A DNA stretch of 64,000 nucleotides, from positions 2,170,001 through 2,234,000 of the forward strand of contig NZ_CP086594.1 in assembly GCF_020866845.1 (NCBI RefSeq), read 5' to 3'. The notes beneath the pieces are model-generated. The model saw only the letters and a list, made by a program, of their open reading frames with translations, did no database searches and was not told the origin of the DNA. Of the stretch, positions 54,837 through 62,691 are shown one piece after another; positions within the stretch are counted from its first letter, which is position 1, and the number at the start of each line of letters is the position of its first letter. The position numbers and the translations under genes are program-made. Source of the stretch: Sphingomonas radiodurans. GTDB taxonomy: Bacteria > Pseudomonadota > Alphaproteobacteria > Sphingomonadales > Sphingomonadaceae.

Positions 54837-55034
54837 TCAGGCAGGGTCGATTATCTGCCTGGCGCAATCGAGATCATCCTCGTCGATCATCACGCGGACG
54901 GGGATCAGCAGCCAGCTGCCGTCGGCGATCGAGGATCCACCATCGAACGCGTGCGCTTCGATGCCGTCGCTGGCGAGCCGACCGACGATGATGTTCGCGA
55001 GATTGCGGTCGTAGCGTCCGAGCTCGACCAGCAT
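54837..55034 (-). CDS. DUF2007 family protein
   Basis: A 65-residue protein of the DUF2007 type (putative signal-transducing small domain). It reads MLVELGRYDRNLANIIVGRL, ASDGIEAHAFDGGSSIADGS, WLLIPVRVMIDEDDLDCARQ, with the family's pattern of a region resembling an ACT/PII-like fold and the VRVxVxxxDxxxA ending. Its ATG overlaps by one base the stop of the upstream flavin-split-barrel gene (TGATG), so both are probably cotranslated. Function unknown. Confidence 0.8.
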   Translation of the reverse strand: MLVELGRYDRNLANIIVGRLASDGIEAHAFDGGSSIADGSWLLIPVRVMIDEDDLDCARQIIDPA

Positions 55035-55582
55035 CAGGCCGGTACGGTGGGGTTGCGGACGGGCAGGCCATCGATGCTGGTCGTGCGCGCCGCGTATTTG
55101 GCGAAGCGAGCGGGGTCGCCGTGCTTTTCGTGGTACTTGCTCAGCGTGTCGCGCTCGCGTTCGAACGCCATGTACGGCACACCCCAGCCGCACGATGTCT
55201 GCACCTCGTCGATCGCCACGACGAAGATCTGCCGCGTGCCGGGCAACAGCGTGAAGTGGCTGGCCGTGATGCCCCAGTCGGCGTCCTGCGGCAGGACGGG
55301 GCGGCCGTGGCCGTATATCCGGAAGATCAAAGCTGGGTTGTCGAACGCGCAGAACATGATCGTGATGCGGCCGTCGGCGAGAAGGTGCGCATTGGTCTCG
55401 TTGCCTGATCCGGCCACGTCGAGGTAGGCGACGGTGCGATCGTCAAGCACGCGGAAGCTGTCCATGCCTTTGGGGCTGAGATTAACCCGCGTGCCCTCCG
55501 CCGCGGTGGCGACGAAGAAGACCGGTTGTTTGGCGACGAACTCGCGATGCGCTGGCAAGAGGGCAGGGAAGAACTCGGCCAT
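55034..55582 (-). CDS. Pyridoxamine 5'-phosphate oxidase family (flavin split-barrel) protein
   Basis: A 182-residue protein of the split-barrel flavin/heme-binding superfamily. It starts MAEFFPALLPAHREFVAKQP behind AGGAG and contains VFFVATAAEGTRVNLSPKGM, DSFRVLDDRTVAYLDVAGSG, NETNAHLLADGRITIMFCAF and LIFRIYGHGRPVLP, all characteristic of the pyridoxamine-oxidase-related family often annotated with that name. The C-terminal half has SCGWGVPYMAFERERDTL. True PNPOx activity is doubtful because the usual C-terminal region is missing. It is divergent from ccdAB with 44 bases between. Confidence 0.88.
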   Translation of the reverse strand: MAEFFPALLPAHREFVAKQPVFFVATAAEGTRVNLSPKGMDSFRVLDDRTVAYLDVAGSGNETNAHLLADGRITIMFCAFDNPALIFRIYGHGRPVLPQDADWGITASHFTLLPGTRQIFVVAIDEVQTSCGWGVPYMAFERERDTLSKYHEKHGDPARFAKYAARTTSIDGLPVRNPTVPA

Positions 55583-55626
55583 CGCGGATGCTCCTCGTTG
55601 ACGCGCAAAGAGCGCGCGCATAGTTT

Positions 55627-55878
55627 ATGCGCATGAAACACGATCCGATCGCGTCCGGCAAGCGCAAGTCCGTGAACCTGTCGATAGATACCGGGGTTGT
55701 TTCCGCGGCGCGAGAGGCAGGTATCAATCTGTCGCAGGTCAGCGAAGCAGCGTTACGGGTCGCTGCAAAACGGGCGCTGGAAGTGCGGTGGCGTGAAGAA
55801 CATCGCGAGTGGATCGAAGCGAACAACGCCTGGGTTGATGAACACGGCTTGCCGCTTGAAAAGTATCGTCTTTTTTAA
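55627..55878 (+). CDS. ccdA: CcdA-type antitoxin
   Basis: An 83-residue antitoxin of a type II toxin-antitoxin pair. The N-terminal part (SGKRKSVNLSIDTGVVSAAR, EAGINLSQVSEAALR) matches the ribbon-helix-helix DNA-binding domain of CcdA, and the C-terminal part (RWREEHREWIEANNAWVDEH, GLPLEKYRLF) is the toxin-binding tail. The last base of its stop is the first base of the toxin ATG (TAATG), so translation is coupled. CcdA normally represses its own operon; the 44-base gap upstream would hold promoter and operator. Base composition is less GC-rich than neighbours, suggesting horizontal origin. Confidence 0.92.
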   Translation: MRMKHDPIASGKRKSVNLSIDTGVVSAAREAGINLSQVSEAALRVAAKRALEVRWREEHREWIEANNAWVDEHGLPLEKYRLF

Positions 55879-56174
55879 TGGCGAAGTTTGACGTTTATCC
55901 GGATGGAGAAGGCGAATATTGGCTGGACTGCCAATCCGACCTTCTCTCTGCGCTCAACAGCCGGCTTGTGGTGCCGCTTCGTAACGCGGAACGATACAAT
56001 AGCTCCGATCACCGGCTCAATCCGCGCTTCTCAATATGCGGAGAAGAGTGGGTGATGCTGACGCACTTCGCCGCTGCGGTCCCGGCGAAGGTGCTGCGTC
56101 AGCCGGTCGCGTCTCTCATCGCGCAGGAATATGAGATCGGACGGGCGTTAGATGTCCTGATCGGCGCCTACTAA
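55878..56174 (+). CDS. ccdB: CcdB-type toxin (gyrase-targeting family)
   Basis: A 98-residue CcdB family toxin. MAKFDVYPDGEGEYWLDCQS aligns with the CcdB start (xQFxVYxxx...YxLxVQSD), then LLSALNSRLVVPL, LNPRFSICGEEWVMLTHFAA, AVPAKVLRQPVASLIAQEYE and a final helix. F-plasmid CcdB ends in Trp-Gly-Ile, residues needed to poison DNA gyrase; this protein ends LIGAY at the equivalent place, so gyrase poisoning may be altered or lost. The 3' end overlaps tldD by four bases on the opposite strand. Confidence 0.9.
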   Translation: MAKFDVYPDGEGEYWLDCQSDLLSALNSRLVVPLRNAERYNSSDHRLNPRFSICGEEWVMLTHFAAAVPAKVLRQPVASLIAQEYEIGRALDVLIGAY

Positions 56175-57595
56175 GCGGCGGTTCCACCCACCGTCAGCCC
56201 GCCGACCAGCAGCGTCGGCTGGCCGACGCCCGCCGGCACGCTCTGCCCGCCCTTGCCGCACATGCCGATGCCTTCGTCGAGTGCGAAATCGTTGCCGACG
56301 CCGAGTACCTTGGTCAGCACGGTCGGGCCGTCGCCAATCAGCGTTGCGCCTTTGATCGGTGCGCCGATCTTGCCGTTCTCGATCTTATAGGCCTCGGTGC
56401 ACGAGAAGACGAACTTGCCCGAGACGATATCGACCTGGCCGCCGCCGAAGGATTTGGCGAAGATGCCATTCTTTACACGTGTGAGCAGTTCTGCGGGATC
56501 ATCATTGCCGCCCTTCATGAAGGTGTTGGTCATGCGCGGCATGGGGGCGTGGGCGAAGCTTTCGCGGCGGCCGTTGCCGGTGGCCTCGACGCCCATCAGG
56601 CGGGCGTTGAGGCGATCCTGCATGTAGCCCTTGAGGAAGCCGTCCTCGATCAGGATCGTTTCCTTGGTAGGCGTGCCTTCGTCGTCGATCGTCAGCGAGC
56701 CGCGGCGATCGCGGATCGAGCCATCATCGACCACCGTGACGCCGCGTGCGGCGACCTGCTCGCCGATCCGGCCGGAGAAGGCGCTGGTGCCCTTGCGATT
56801 GAAGTCGCCTTCGAGCCCGTGGCCGATCGCCTCGTGCAGCAAAATGCCGGGCCAGCCTGGCCCGAACAGCACGGTGAACTCGCCGGCGGGCGCCGCGACC
56901 GACTCGAGATTGACCAGCGCCTGCGCCAGCGCCTCGTCGATTGCGCGGTTCCAGGTCGCGGGCTCGAAAAGCGAATCGTAGAGGTAGCGGCCACCGATGC
57001 CGAAGGTGCCGGTTTCGCGGCGGCCGTTCTGCTCGACGACGATCGAGACGTTGAGGCGCACGAGCGGGCGCACGTCGGTCGCGACGAAACCGTCGGGGCG
57101 GACGATCTCGACCACGCCCCAGGTGCCCGACAGGCCGACCGAGACCTGCGCGACGCGCGGATCGCGGGCGCGTGCCGCGGCGTCGATCGTCTGGCACAGG
57201 TTCACCTTGTCGGCGAACGGCACGAGATCGAGCGGATCGCCATCGGTGTAAAGCCGCTGGTTGGTGCGCGCGGGCGGCGCCGACTTGGGGCCGGTCGACG
57301 GATCGATCAGTTGCATCGTCTCCGCGGCGCGCTTGATTGCGGCTTCGGAGAGTTCGCTGGCGTGCGCGAAGGCCGTCGTCTCGCCCGACACGGCGCGCAG
57401 GCCGAAGCCCGAATGCGTGTCGTAGCTTGCCGTCTTCAATCGCCCGTCGTCGAAGCCGAACGCTTCGGACTTGCGATACTGGAGATAGAGTTCGCCATCA
57501 TCGGCCTTGCCGAGCGCATCGGCGGTCAGCGCCTGCGCCGCCTCCGGGCTGAGCGTGTCGCGGTAGAGGAACGAGCGGGGATCGGTTGCGGTCAT
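56171..57595 (-). CDS. tldD: Metalloprotease TldD
   Basis: TldD and TldE (PmbA) form a periplasm-independent cytoplasmic metalloprotease that matures some modified peptides and degrades CcdA in E. coli; the name means tolerance to LetD, the old name for CcdB. The 474-residue reading has the TldD signature HEAIGHGLEGDFNRKGTSAF, with the HExxxH zinc site, and SGFGLRAVSGETTAFAHASE, FGPGWPGILLHEAIG, IDDEGTPTKETILIEDG and the C-terminal MCGKGGQSVPAGVGQPTLLV. TldE is not in the window. It is convergent with ccdB. Confidence 0.95.
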   Translation of the reverse strand: MTATDPRSFLYRDTLSPEAAQALTADALGKADDGELYLQYRKSEAFGFDDGRLKTASYDTHSGFGLRAVSGETTAFAHASELSEAAIKRAAETMQLIDPSTGPKSAPPARTNQRLYTDGDPLDLVPFADKVNLCQTIDAAARARDPRVAQVSVGLSGTWGVVEIVRPDGFVATDVRPLVRLNVSIVVEQNGRRETGTFGIGGRYLYDSLFEPATWNRAIDEALAQALVNLESVAAPAGEFTVLFGPGWPGILLHEAIGHGLEGDFNRKGTSAFSGRIGEQVAARGVTVVDDGSIRDRRGSLTIDDEGTPTKETILIEDGFLKGYMQDRLNARLMGVEATGNGRRESFAHAPMPRMTNTFMKGGNDDPAELLTRVKNGIFAKSFGGGQVDIVSGKFVFSCTEAYKIENGKIGAPIKGATLIGDGPTVLTKVLGVGNDFALDEGIGMCGKGGQSVPAGVGQPTLLVGGLTVGGTAA

Positions 57596-57659
57596 CGCAT
57601 GAATGTAGGGCGTTGCCGGGCCATGGCAATCGTTACGTCACGTCGCCGTGGCGCCGGCC

Positions 57660-57890
57660 TTAGCGTCCTGCGCCGTCGCCGTGGTCGTCCAGCGCGCTCT
57701 GGTCGGCGCCATCCGCCGGGCCGCCGATCAGCACGAAGCGGCGGTCGCAATAGCCGCAATCGACATAGCCGAGCTCGCTGATTTCCAGCCACACGCGCGG
57801 GTGGCCGAGCGCGGCGGGGAGGCCATCGTGGGCGCCGTCGCAAGCGACACGGTGCTGCGAGACGCGGGAGGTTTCGGAAGGCGGTACCAT
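57660..57890 (-). CDS. Zinc-finger (CHCC, NDUFS6-like) protein
   Basis: A 76-residue protein with the C-x-x-x-H...C-x-x-C zinc motif of the mitochondrial complex I subunit NDUFS6 and its alphaproteobacterial relatives: VACDGAHDGLPAALGHPRVW followed by LGYVDCGYCDRRFVL. The ATG at 57890 begins MVPPSETSRVSQHRVACDG. In alphaproteobacteria such proteins are thought to support respiratory complex I assembly. It lies downstream of the divergent ABC ATPase gene and just before tldD on the same strand, 64 bases away. Confidence 0.85.
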   Translation of the reverse strand: MVPPSETSRVSQHRVACDGAHDGLPAALGHPRVWLEISELGYVDCGYCDRRFVLIGGPADGADQSALDDHGDGAGR

Positions 57891-57955
57891 GTGCGTCGCG
57901 TTAGCAAGGCGGTAGAGTGCTAGCAATCGCACGCGTGCAGGCTTAACCGCGCGAC

Positions 57956-58876
57956 ATGACCGATGCCGCGATCGCGATCCACAATCTCTGCAAAACCTAT
58001 GAGGGCGGCAAGCGCGCGCTCGACGGGGTGAGCTTCGACGTGCCGCGCGGCACGATCTTCGGGCTGCTGGGGCCGAACGGCGCGGGCAAGTCGACGCTGA
58101 TCAACATCCTGGCGGGGCTCGTGAACAAGACGAGCGGCACGGCCTCGATCTGGGGCTTCGACATCGATGCCCACCCGCGCAACGCCAAGGCATCGATCGG
58201 GATCGTCAACCAGGAGATCCTGTTCGACCCGTTCTTCACGCCGGTAGAGACGCTGGAGATCCAGGCCGGGCTCTATGGCGTGCGCAAGAGCGAGCGGCGA
58301 TCGATGGAGCTGCTGCGTGCCGTGCATCTGGAGGACAAGGCATCGGCCTATGCGCGCACCTTGTCTGGCGGCATGAAGCGACGGCTGATGGTGGCTAAGG
58401 CGATGGTCCATTCGCCGCCGGTGCTGGTGCTCGACGAGCCGACCGCGGGGGTCGATATCGAACTGCGGCAGCAGCTGTGGGCCTATGTGCGCGAGTTGAA
58501 CGCCGGCGGCGTGACGGTGGTGCTGACGACGCACTATCTCGAGGAAGCCGAGCAATTGTGCGACCGAATCGCGATCATCAACCACGGGAAGGTGGTCGCC
58601 AACGAGCCGACCGGGCAACTGCTGAGCCGGGCGCAGGAGAAGGTGGTCGCGGTCACGGTGGAGCGCGATGTCGCGACGCTGCCGCAGGCGGTGTGCTTCG
58701 AGAAGATCGCGCTGAAGGGCGCGCGGACGCTGGAGATCACCTATTCGAAGGACAAGGTGAACGCGGGCGAGGTGCTGGCGGCGGTGCAGGCGGCGGGGTT
58801 CGGCATCGTCGATGTATCGACGCGCGAGGCAGATCTGGAGGATGTGTTCCTGAGCCTTACGCGGGCAGTGGCGTAG
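57956..58876 (+). CDS. ABC transporter ATP-binding protein (YadG-like), no permease adjacent
   Basis: A 306-residue ABC ATPase of the drug/polysaccharide exporter (ABC-2, YadG/CcmA) type. Walker A is GLLGPNGAGKSTLINIL, the Q-loop is IVNQEILFDPFFTPVETL, the signature is TLSGGMKRRLMVAKAM, and Walker B plus the catalytic Glu is PVLVLDEPTAGVDIELRQQL, with the H-loop in LTTHYLEEAEQ. A C-terminal ~80-residue regulatory part follows. In E. coli yadG is followed by the permease yadH; here a repeat follows and no permease is seen in the window. Confidence 0.92.
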   Translation: MTDAAIAIHNLCKTYEGGKRALDGVSFDVPRGTIFGLLGPNGAGKSTLINILAGLVNKTSGTASIWGFDIDAHPRNAKASIGIVNQEILFDPFFTPVETLEIQAGLYGVRKSERRSMELLRAVHLEDKASAYARTLSGGMKRRLMVAKAMVHSPPVLVLDEPTAGVDIELRQQLWAYVRELNAGGVTVVLTTHYLEEAEQLCDRIAIINHGKVVANEPTGQLLSRAQEKVVAVTVERDVATLPQAVCFEKIALKGARTLEITYSKDKVNAGEVLAAVQAAGFGIVDVSTREADLEDVFLSLTRAVA

Positions 58877-58883
58877 GTTTTTC

Positions 58884-58979
58884 CGTCATGCCGGGCTCGT
58901 CCCGGCATCCACCTGTTAGCGCATCCAGCGCATGAAGGAGTCGCGGCGCCGTGGATGCCGGGACGAGCCCGGCATGACG
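58884..58979. repeat. 96-base extragenic palindromic repeat, copy 4 of 4
   Basis: Arms at 58884-58912 and 58951-58979 are perfect inverted copies, same family as 23938-24033, 29051-29147 and 34001-34096. It lies between the convergent ABC ATPase and DUF808 genes. Confidence 0.9.
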
Positions 58980-58986
58980 ATGACGC

Positions 58987-59916
58987 TCAGTGCTTCTTCG
59001 GCTTGAGGTGCAGCAAGCCGACGATCACGCCGCCGACGATGATCCCCACCACGGCCGACAGCCCGGCATAGACCAGCCATTCCAGCATCGGGCCGATTGC
59101 CGCCACGGAACGGCCAGCAAATTCCGATGCGTGGTGAATCCATTCGGGCAATGGAGTCAGGTGATATTCCTCCAACCCGTGGACGATGATCTGCCCGCCG
59201 ACCCACAGCATCGCGGCGGTGCCGATGATGCTCAACGCCTTCAAGACCACCGGCATCGCTGAAACTAGCCCGCGGCCGATCGCCTGCGTGCCGGCGCCTT
59301 CGCGCGCGGCCAGCGCCAGGCCGAAATCGTCCATCTTCACGATCAGCGCAACAACGCCATAAACCGCCACGGTGATGACCAAGCCAACCAGTGCAAGCGC
59401 GATGCCCTGGTTGATGAGGCTTTGATCGGAGAGTTCGGCAAGCGCGATCGCCATGATCTCGCCCGAGAGGATCAGATCGGTGCGGATCGCCCCCGCCACC
59501 TGTCGGTCCTCGAGCTGCTTGGGATCGGTGATCTCGGCCACTTCGGCGGCATGATGCGTGCCGGTGAACGCCTCGAAGATCTTTTCGCTGGCTTCGAAGC
59601 ACAGGTAGGCGCCACCGAGCATCAGGATCGGCGTGATCGCCCAGGGCGCGAACGCTGACAGCAGCAGCGCGGCGGGGAGCAGGAACAGCAATTTGTTGCG
59701 CAGGCTGCCCAGCGCGATTTTCCAGATGATCGGCAGTTCGCGTGCGGGGCTGAGCCCAGTGACGTAGCGCGGCGTGACCGCAGCATCGTCGATGACCACG
59801 CCGACTGCCTTCGATCCCGCTTTCGCAGAGGCGGCAGCGACATCATCGAGGCTGGCGGCGGCGAGCTTCGCGATGACGGCGATATCGTCGAGCAGCGCGA
59901 CTAGGCCTCCGGCCAT
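58987..59916 (-). CDS. DUF808 family inner-membrane protein (YedI-like)
   Basis: A 309-residue protein of the DUF808 family (E. coli YedI). It opens with MAGGLVALLDDIAVIAKLAA and continues ASLDDVAAASAKAGSKAVGV, then VIDDAAVTPRYVTGLSPARE, which are family signatures. The remainder has about six to eight hydrophobic segments (LLFLLPAALLLSAFAPWAITP, ALALVGLVITVAVYGVVALI, IGPMLEWLVYAGLSAVVG). Function is unknown. It is preceded on its strand by a hairpin and a short open frame. Confidence 0.9.
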   Translation of the reverse strand: MAGGLVALLDDIAVIAKLAAASLDDVAAASAKAGSKAVGVVIDDAAVTPRYVTGLSPARELPIIWKIALGSLRNKLLFLLPAALLLSAFAPWAITPILMLGGAYLCFEASEKIFEAFTGTHHAAEVAEITDPKQLEDRQVAGAIRTDLILSGEIMAIALAELSDQSLINQGIALALVGLVITVAVYGVVALIVKMDDFGLALAAREGAGTQAIGRGLVSAMPVVLKALSIIGTAAMLWVGGQIIVHGLEEYHLTPLPEWIHHASEFAGRSVAAIGPMLEWLVYAGLSAVVGIIVGGVIVGLLHLKPKKH

Positions 59917-59992
59917 GCAGTACGTTCCTTATTGCGGCGTTCAACCGTGCCATCGCGCACCGAGCGCGTGTGGGCAAGCGGCCAATGCCGAG

Positions 59993-60139
59993 TCACCAGC
60001 ACGAAAAAAAGGCCGATCCAAAGGACCGGCCATGATAGTTTTTAGGAGAGGATGCCTGAAAGGCGTGACCCTTGTGCGCCGCAGCATCATGCGCTGCAAC
60101 TGCAAAAACAGTCGACTTAGATGCAGTTCTTGCAATCAT
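59993..60139 (-). CDS. Possible 48-residue peptide upstream of DUF808, unsupported by homology
   Basis: From an ATG at 60139 an open frame of 48 codons reads MIARTASKSTVFAVAAHDAA, AHKGHAFQASSPKNYHGRSF, ending GSAFFSCW. I do not recognise it. The last codons run through the terminator-like hairpin at 60003-60031, which is unusual for a gene. The transcript may be a small RNA rather than a coding RNA, or a leader of the DUF808 gene. Confidence 0.3.
   Translation of the reverse strand: MIARTASKSTVFAVAAHDAAAHKGHAFQASSPKNYHGRSFGSAFFSCW
60003..60031 (-). terminator. Terminator-like hairpin before DUF808
   Basis: On the minus strand GGCCGGTCC and GGATCGGCC (one mismatch) form a stem around TTT and are followed by TTTTTTT. 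It lies 87 bases upstream of the DUF808 ATG, so a short transcript beginning near 60180 would end here. Confidence 0.75.
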
Positions 60140-60190
60140 AGCTGCGCTGCGGTGGATCGACTCAGGCGCGCAGCGGCCTAAGGAAGGGGC

Positions 60191-62251
60191 ATGAGTCTTC
60201 CCGCAGCCCCCATCGCCGCCACCCGCCCGCATTCGTTCGAGGCACACGGCGTCACCATCGAGGATCCCTGGGCGTGGCTGAAGGATCCCAATTACCCAGA
60301 CGTCGACGACAAGGACGTGCTCGCATACCTCGAAGAAGAGAATGCCTATTTCGAGGCCGCGATGGCGCCGCATCGGCCGCTGATCGATCGCCTGTACGAA
60401 GAGATGAAGGGCCGCATCAAGGAAGACGAATCCTCGGTGCCGCAGAAGGATGGGGACTGGCTCTACTGGGCCGCGTACGAGACCGGCGGCGAGTATCGCA
60501 AATGGTGGCGCAAGCCGGTCGCGGGTGGCGCGGACCAGTTGCTGCTCGACGAGCCGGCGCTGGCCGAGGGCAAGGAATATTTCCGGCTCGGCGCATTCGC
60601 GGTGTCGAACGACGCGACCAAGCTTGCCTATGCGATCGACGACAATGGCTCGGAGCGGTTCACGATCCATGTGAAGGATCTCGTGACCGGTGCGCTGCTG
60701 CCCGACACGATCCTCGGCATGCTTTCCGACATCGTCTGGGTCGCGGACGATTCGGCGTTCCTCTACGGACTCGCCAACAAGGAATGGCGCACCGACAATG
60801 CGCGGCTGCATCGCCTCGGCAGCGATCCGGCCGATGACGTCGAGCTATTCCATGAGGACGATGAGGGCTATCGCGTCGGCGTGTCCGAGACGAGCGACCG
60901 GCGCTGGATCGTCATCGCGACGGGCGATCATGTGACGAGCGAAGTGCGGCTGTATCCGGCGAATGATCCCCTTGCCGAGCCGATCCTGGTGGCGCCGCGC
61001 CAGCCGGGCCGCGAATATGATGTCGAGACGCATGGCGACAAGCTGTTCATCCACACCAACGACATCGACCCGATGTGGCGGCTCGTCACCGCACCGCTTT
61101 CGGCGCCCGGCGAGTGGACCGAACTGATCGGGCCGAGCGCTCATTTCTACATGACCGGCGTCGAATGCTATCGTGACTTCTTCGTCGTCGAGGGGCGCGA
61201 GCAGGGCCTCGATCAGGTGGCAATCCACCGCTACGATTCGCCGACGGTGGGCGAGCGGATCGCGTTTCCCGAGGCGAGCTATGCCGCCGGGCTGGGCGAC
61301 AATCCGGAATATGATCAGACGATCCTGCGCGTGAGCTATGAGTCGATGGTCACGCCGGGCACCGTCTATGATTATGACGTCGCGACGCGCGCGCTGACCG
61401 TGCTGAAGATGCAGGAAATCCCTTCGGGCTATGACGGCGACCGGTATCGCACCGAGCGGCTGCACATTGCGGCGCGCGACGGGACGCAGGTGCCGGTGTC
61501 GATCGTCTATCCGGCTGACTTCCCGAAGGACGGCAGCCGGCCGTTGTTCCTCTATGCCTATGGCGCGTACGGCCATGCGATACCGCCCGGCTTCTCGACG
61601 GGGCGGCTGTCGCTGCTCGATCGCGGCTTCGCCTATGCCATCGCGCATATCCGCGGCGGGGACGATCTGGGGCAGCAATGGTATCATGACGGCAAGCTGG
61701 CGAAGCGGACCAACACCTTCACCGATTTCGTCGATGTCGCGCGCGGGCTGATCGATGGCGGCTGGACCAGCGAAGGGCGGATCGCGATTGCGGGGCGATC
61801 GGCGGGTGGTGAGCTGATGGGTGCGGTGGTCAATTCAAACCCCGAGCTGTGGGGCGCGGTGATCGCCGACGTGCCGTTCGTCGACGTGCTCAACACGATG
61901 CTGGACGACACCCTGCCGCTGACGCCGGGCGAATGGCCCGAATGGGGCAATCCGATCACCGATCCCGCCGCGTTCCAGCTGATCCGCAGCTACAGCCCGT
62001 ACGATAATGTGCGGGCGCAGGATTATCCGCCGCTGTTCATCTCGGGCGGGCTCAACGATCCGCGCGTGACCTATTGGGAGCCCGCGAAATGGGCGGCCAA
62101 GCTGCGCGCGACCAAGACCGACGACAATATCCTGCTGCTCAAGACCAACATGGGCGCTGGGCATGGCGGCAAGTCCGGGCGGTTCGAGAGCCTGCGCGAA
62201 GGTGCGGAGGAGCATGCGTTTGTGCTGTGGCAGTTGGGGGTGGAGGGATGA
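60191..62251 (+). CDS. ptrB: S9 family oligopeptidase (oligopeptidase B type)
   Basis: A 686-residue serine peptidase that cleaves short peptides after basic residues. No signal peptide is seen, so it is probably cytoplasmic. N-terminal EDPWAWLKDPNYPDVDDKDV is the start of the propeller domain. The catalytic domain has YAYGAYGHAIPPGFSTGRLS, IAHIRGGDDLGQQWYHDG and the triad Ser537 in IAGRSAGGELMG, Asp623 in SGGLNDPRVTYWEP and His658 in NMGAGHGGKSG. Length fits oligopeptidase B. The stop is overlapped by the DUF2059 gene (ATGA). Confidence 0.93.
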   Translation: MSLPAAPIAATRPHSFEAHGVTIEDPWAWLKDPNYPDVDDKDVLAYLEEENAYFEAAMAPHRPLIDRLYEEMKGRIKEDESSVPQKDGDWLYWAAYETGGEYRKWWRKPVAGGADQLLLDEPALAEGKEYFRLGAFAVSNDATKLAYAIDDNGSERFTIHVKDLVTGALLPDTILGMLSDIVWVADDSAFLYGLANKEWRTDNARLHRLGSDPADDVELFHEDDEGYRVGVSETSDRRWIVIATGDHVTSEVRLYPANDPLAEPILVAPRQPGREYDVETHGDKLFIHTNDIDPMWRLVTAPLSAPGEWTELIGPSAHFYMTGVECYRDFFVVEGREQGLDQVAIHRYDSPTVGERIAFPEASYAAGLGDNPEYDQTILRVSYESMVTPGTVYDYDVATRALTVLKMQEIPSGYDGDRYRTERLHIAARDGTQVPVSIVYPADFPKDGSRPLFLYAYGAYGHAIPPGFSTGRLSLLDRGFAYAIAHIRGGDDLGQQWYHDGKLAKRTNTFTDFVDVARGLIDGGWTSEGRIAIAGRSAGGELMGAVVNSNPELWGAVIADVPFVDVLNTMLDDTLPLTPGEWPEWGNPITDPAAFQLIRSYSPYDNVRAQDYPPLFISGGLNDPRVTYWEPAKWAAKLRATKTDDNILLLKTNMGAGHGGKSGRFESLREGAEEHAFVLWQLGVEG

Positions 62252-62691
62252 TGCTTTTGGCTTTTGCTCTGGCGCAGGCGGCGGCCGTGCCAACGACGGA
62301 CGCGACCGCGCTTGGCGCGCGGCTCGCACGCAGCGGATCGATCATGGCGCTGCTGCCGATGGTCGCGCAAAAGGACACCGAGGAGCTGGTCGCGGCGCAT
62401 CCCGAACTTTCAGCAGACGAGCAGCAGAAGCTTCGCGAGACCGCAAAGGTGACGTTCGAGGCTGGCATGACGCGGATCGAGACGGCGTTCGGGACGGCTT
62501 ATGCGAAGCGCTTTACCGAGGCCGAGTTGCGCGAATTGGTGGCGCTGGCCGAGAACCCTGCTCAGCGCAAACTGCGTGAGGTGCAGCCGGCGGTGATGGC
62601 CGAAGCGCTGGGATCACTCGGGTCACTCGATCTCAAGGCCGACATCGCGGCTGCATTCTGCCGCGACACCGGCAAGCTCTGCAAGCGGTGA
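62248..62691 (+). CDS. DUF2059 family exported protein
   Basis: A 147-residue protein starting at ATG 62248 (a second ATG follows at 62251), overlapping the ptrB stop. The N-terminus MMLLAFALAQAAAVP is a short signal sequence, so the protein is exported. The domain pattern VAAHPELSADEQQKLRETAK, VTFEAGMTRIETAFGTAYAK, RFTEAELRELVALAENPAQR and KLREVQPAVMAEAL is that of DUF2059, where LRELIAFYxSPxGxK is typical. Two Cys near the end (FCRDTGKLCKR) might pair. Function unknown. Its stop overlaps the DedA start. Confidence 0.82.
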   Translation: MMLLAFALAQAAAVPTTDATALGARLARSGSIMALLPMVAQKDTEELVAAHPELSADEQQKLRETAKVTFEAGMTRIETAFGTAYAKRFTEAELRELVALAENPAQRKLREVQPAVMAEALGSLGSLDLKADIAAAFCRDTGKLCKR

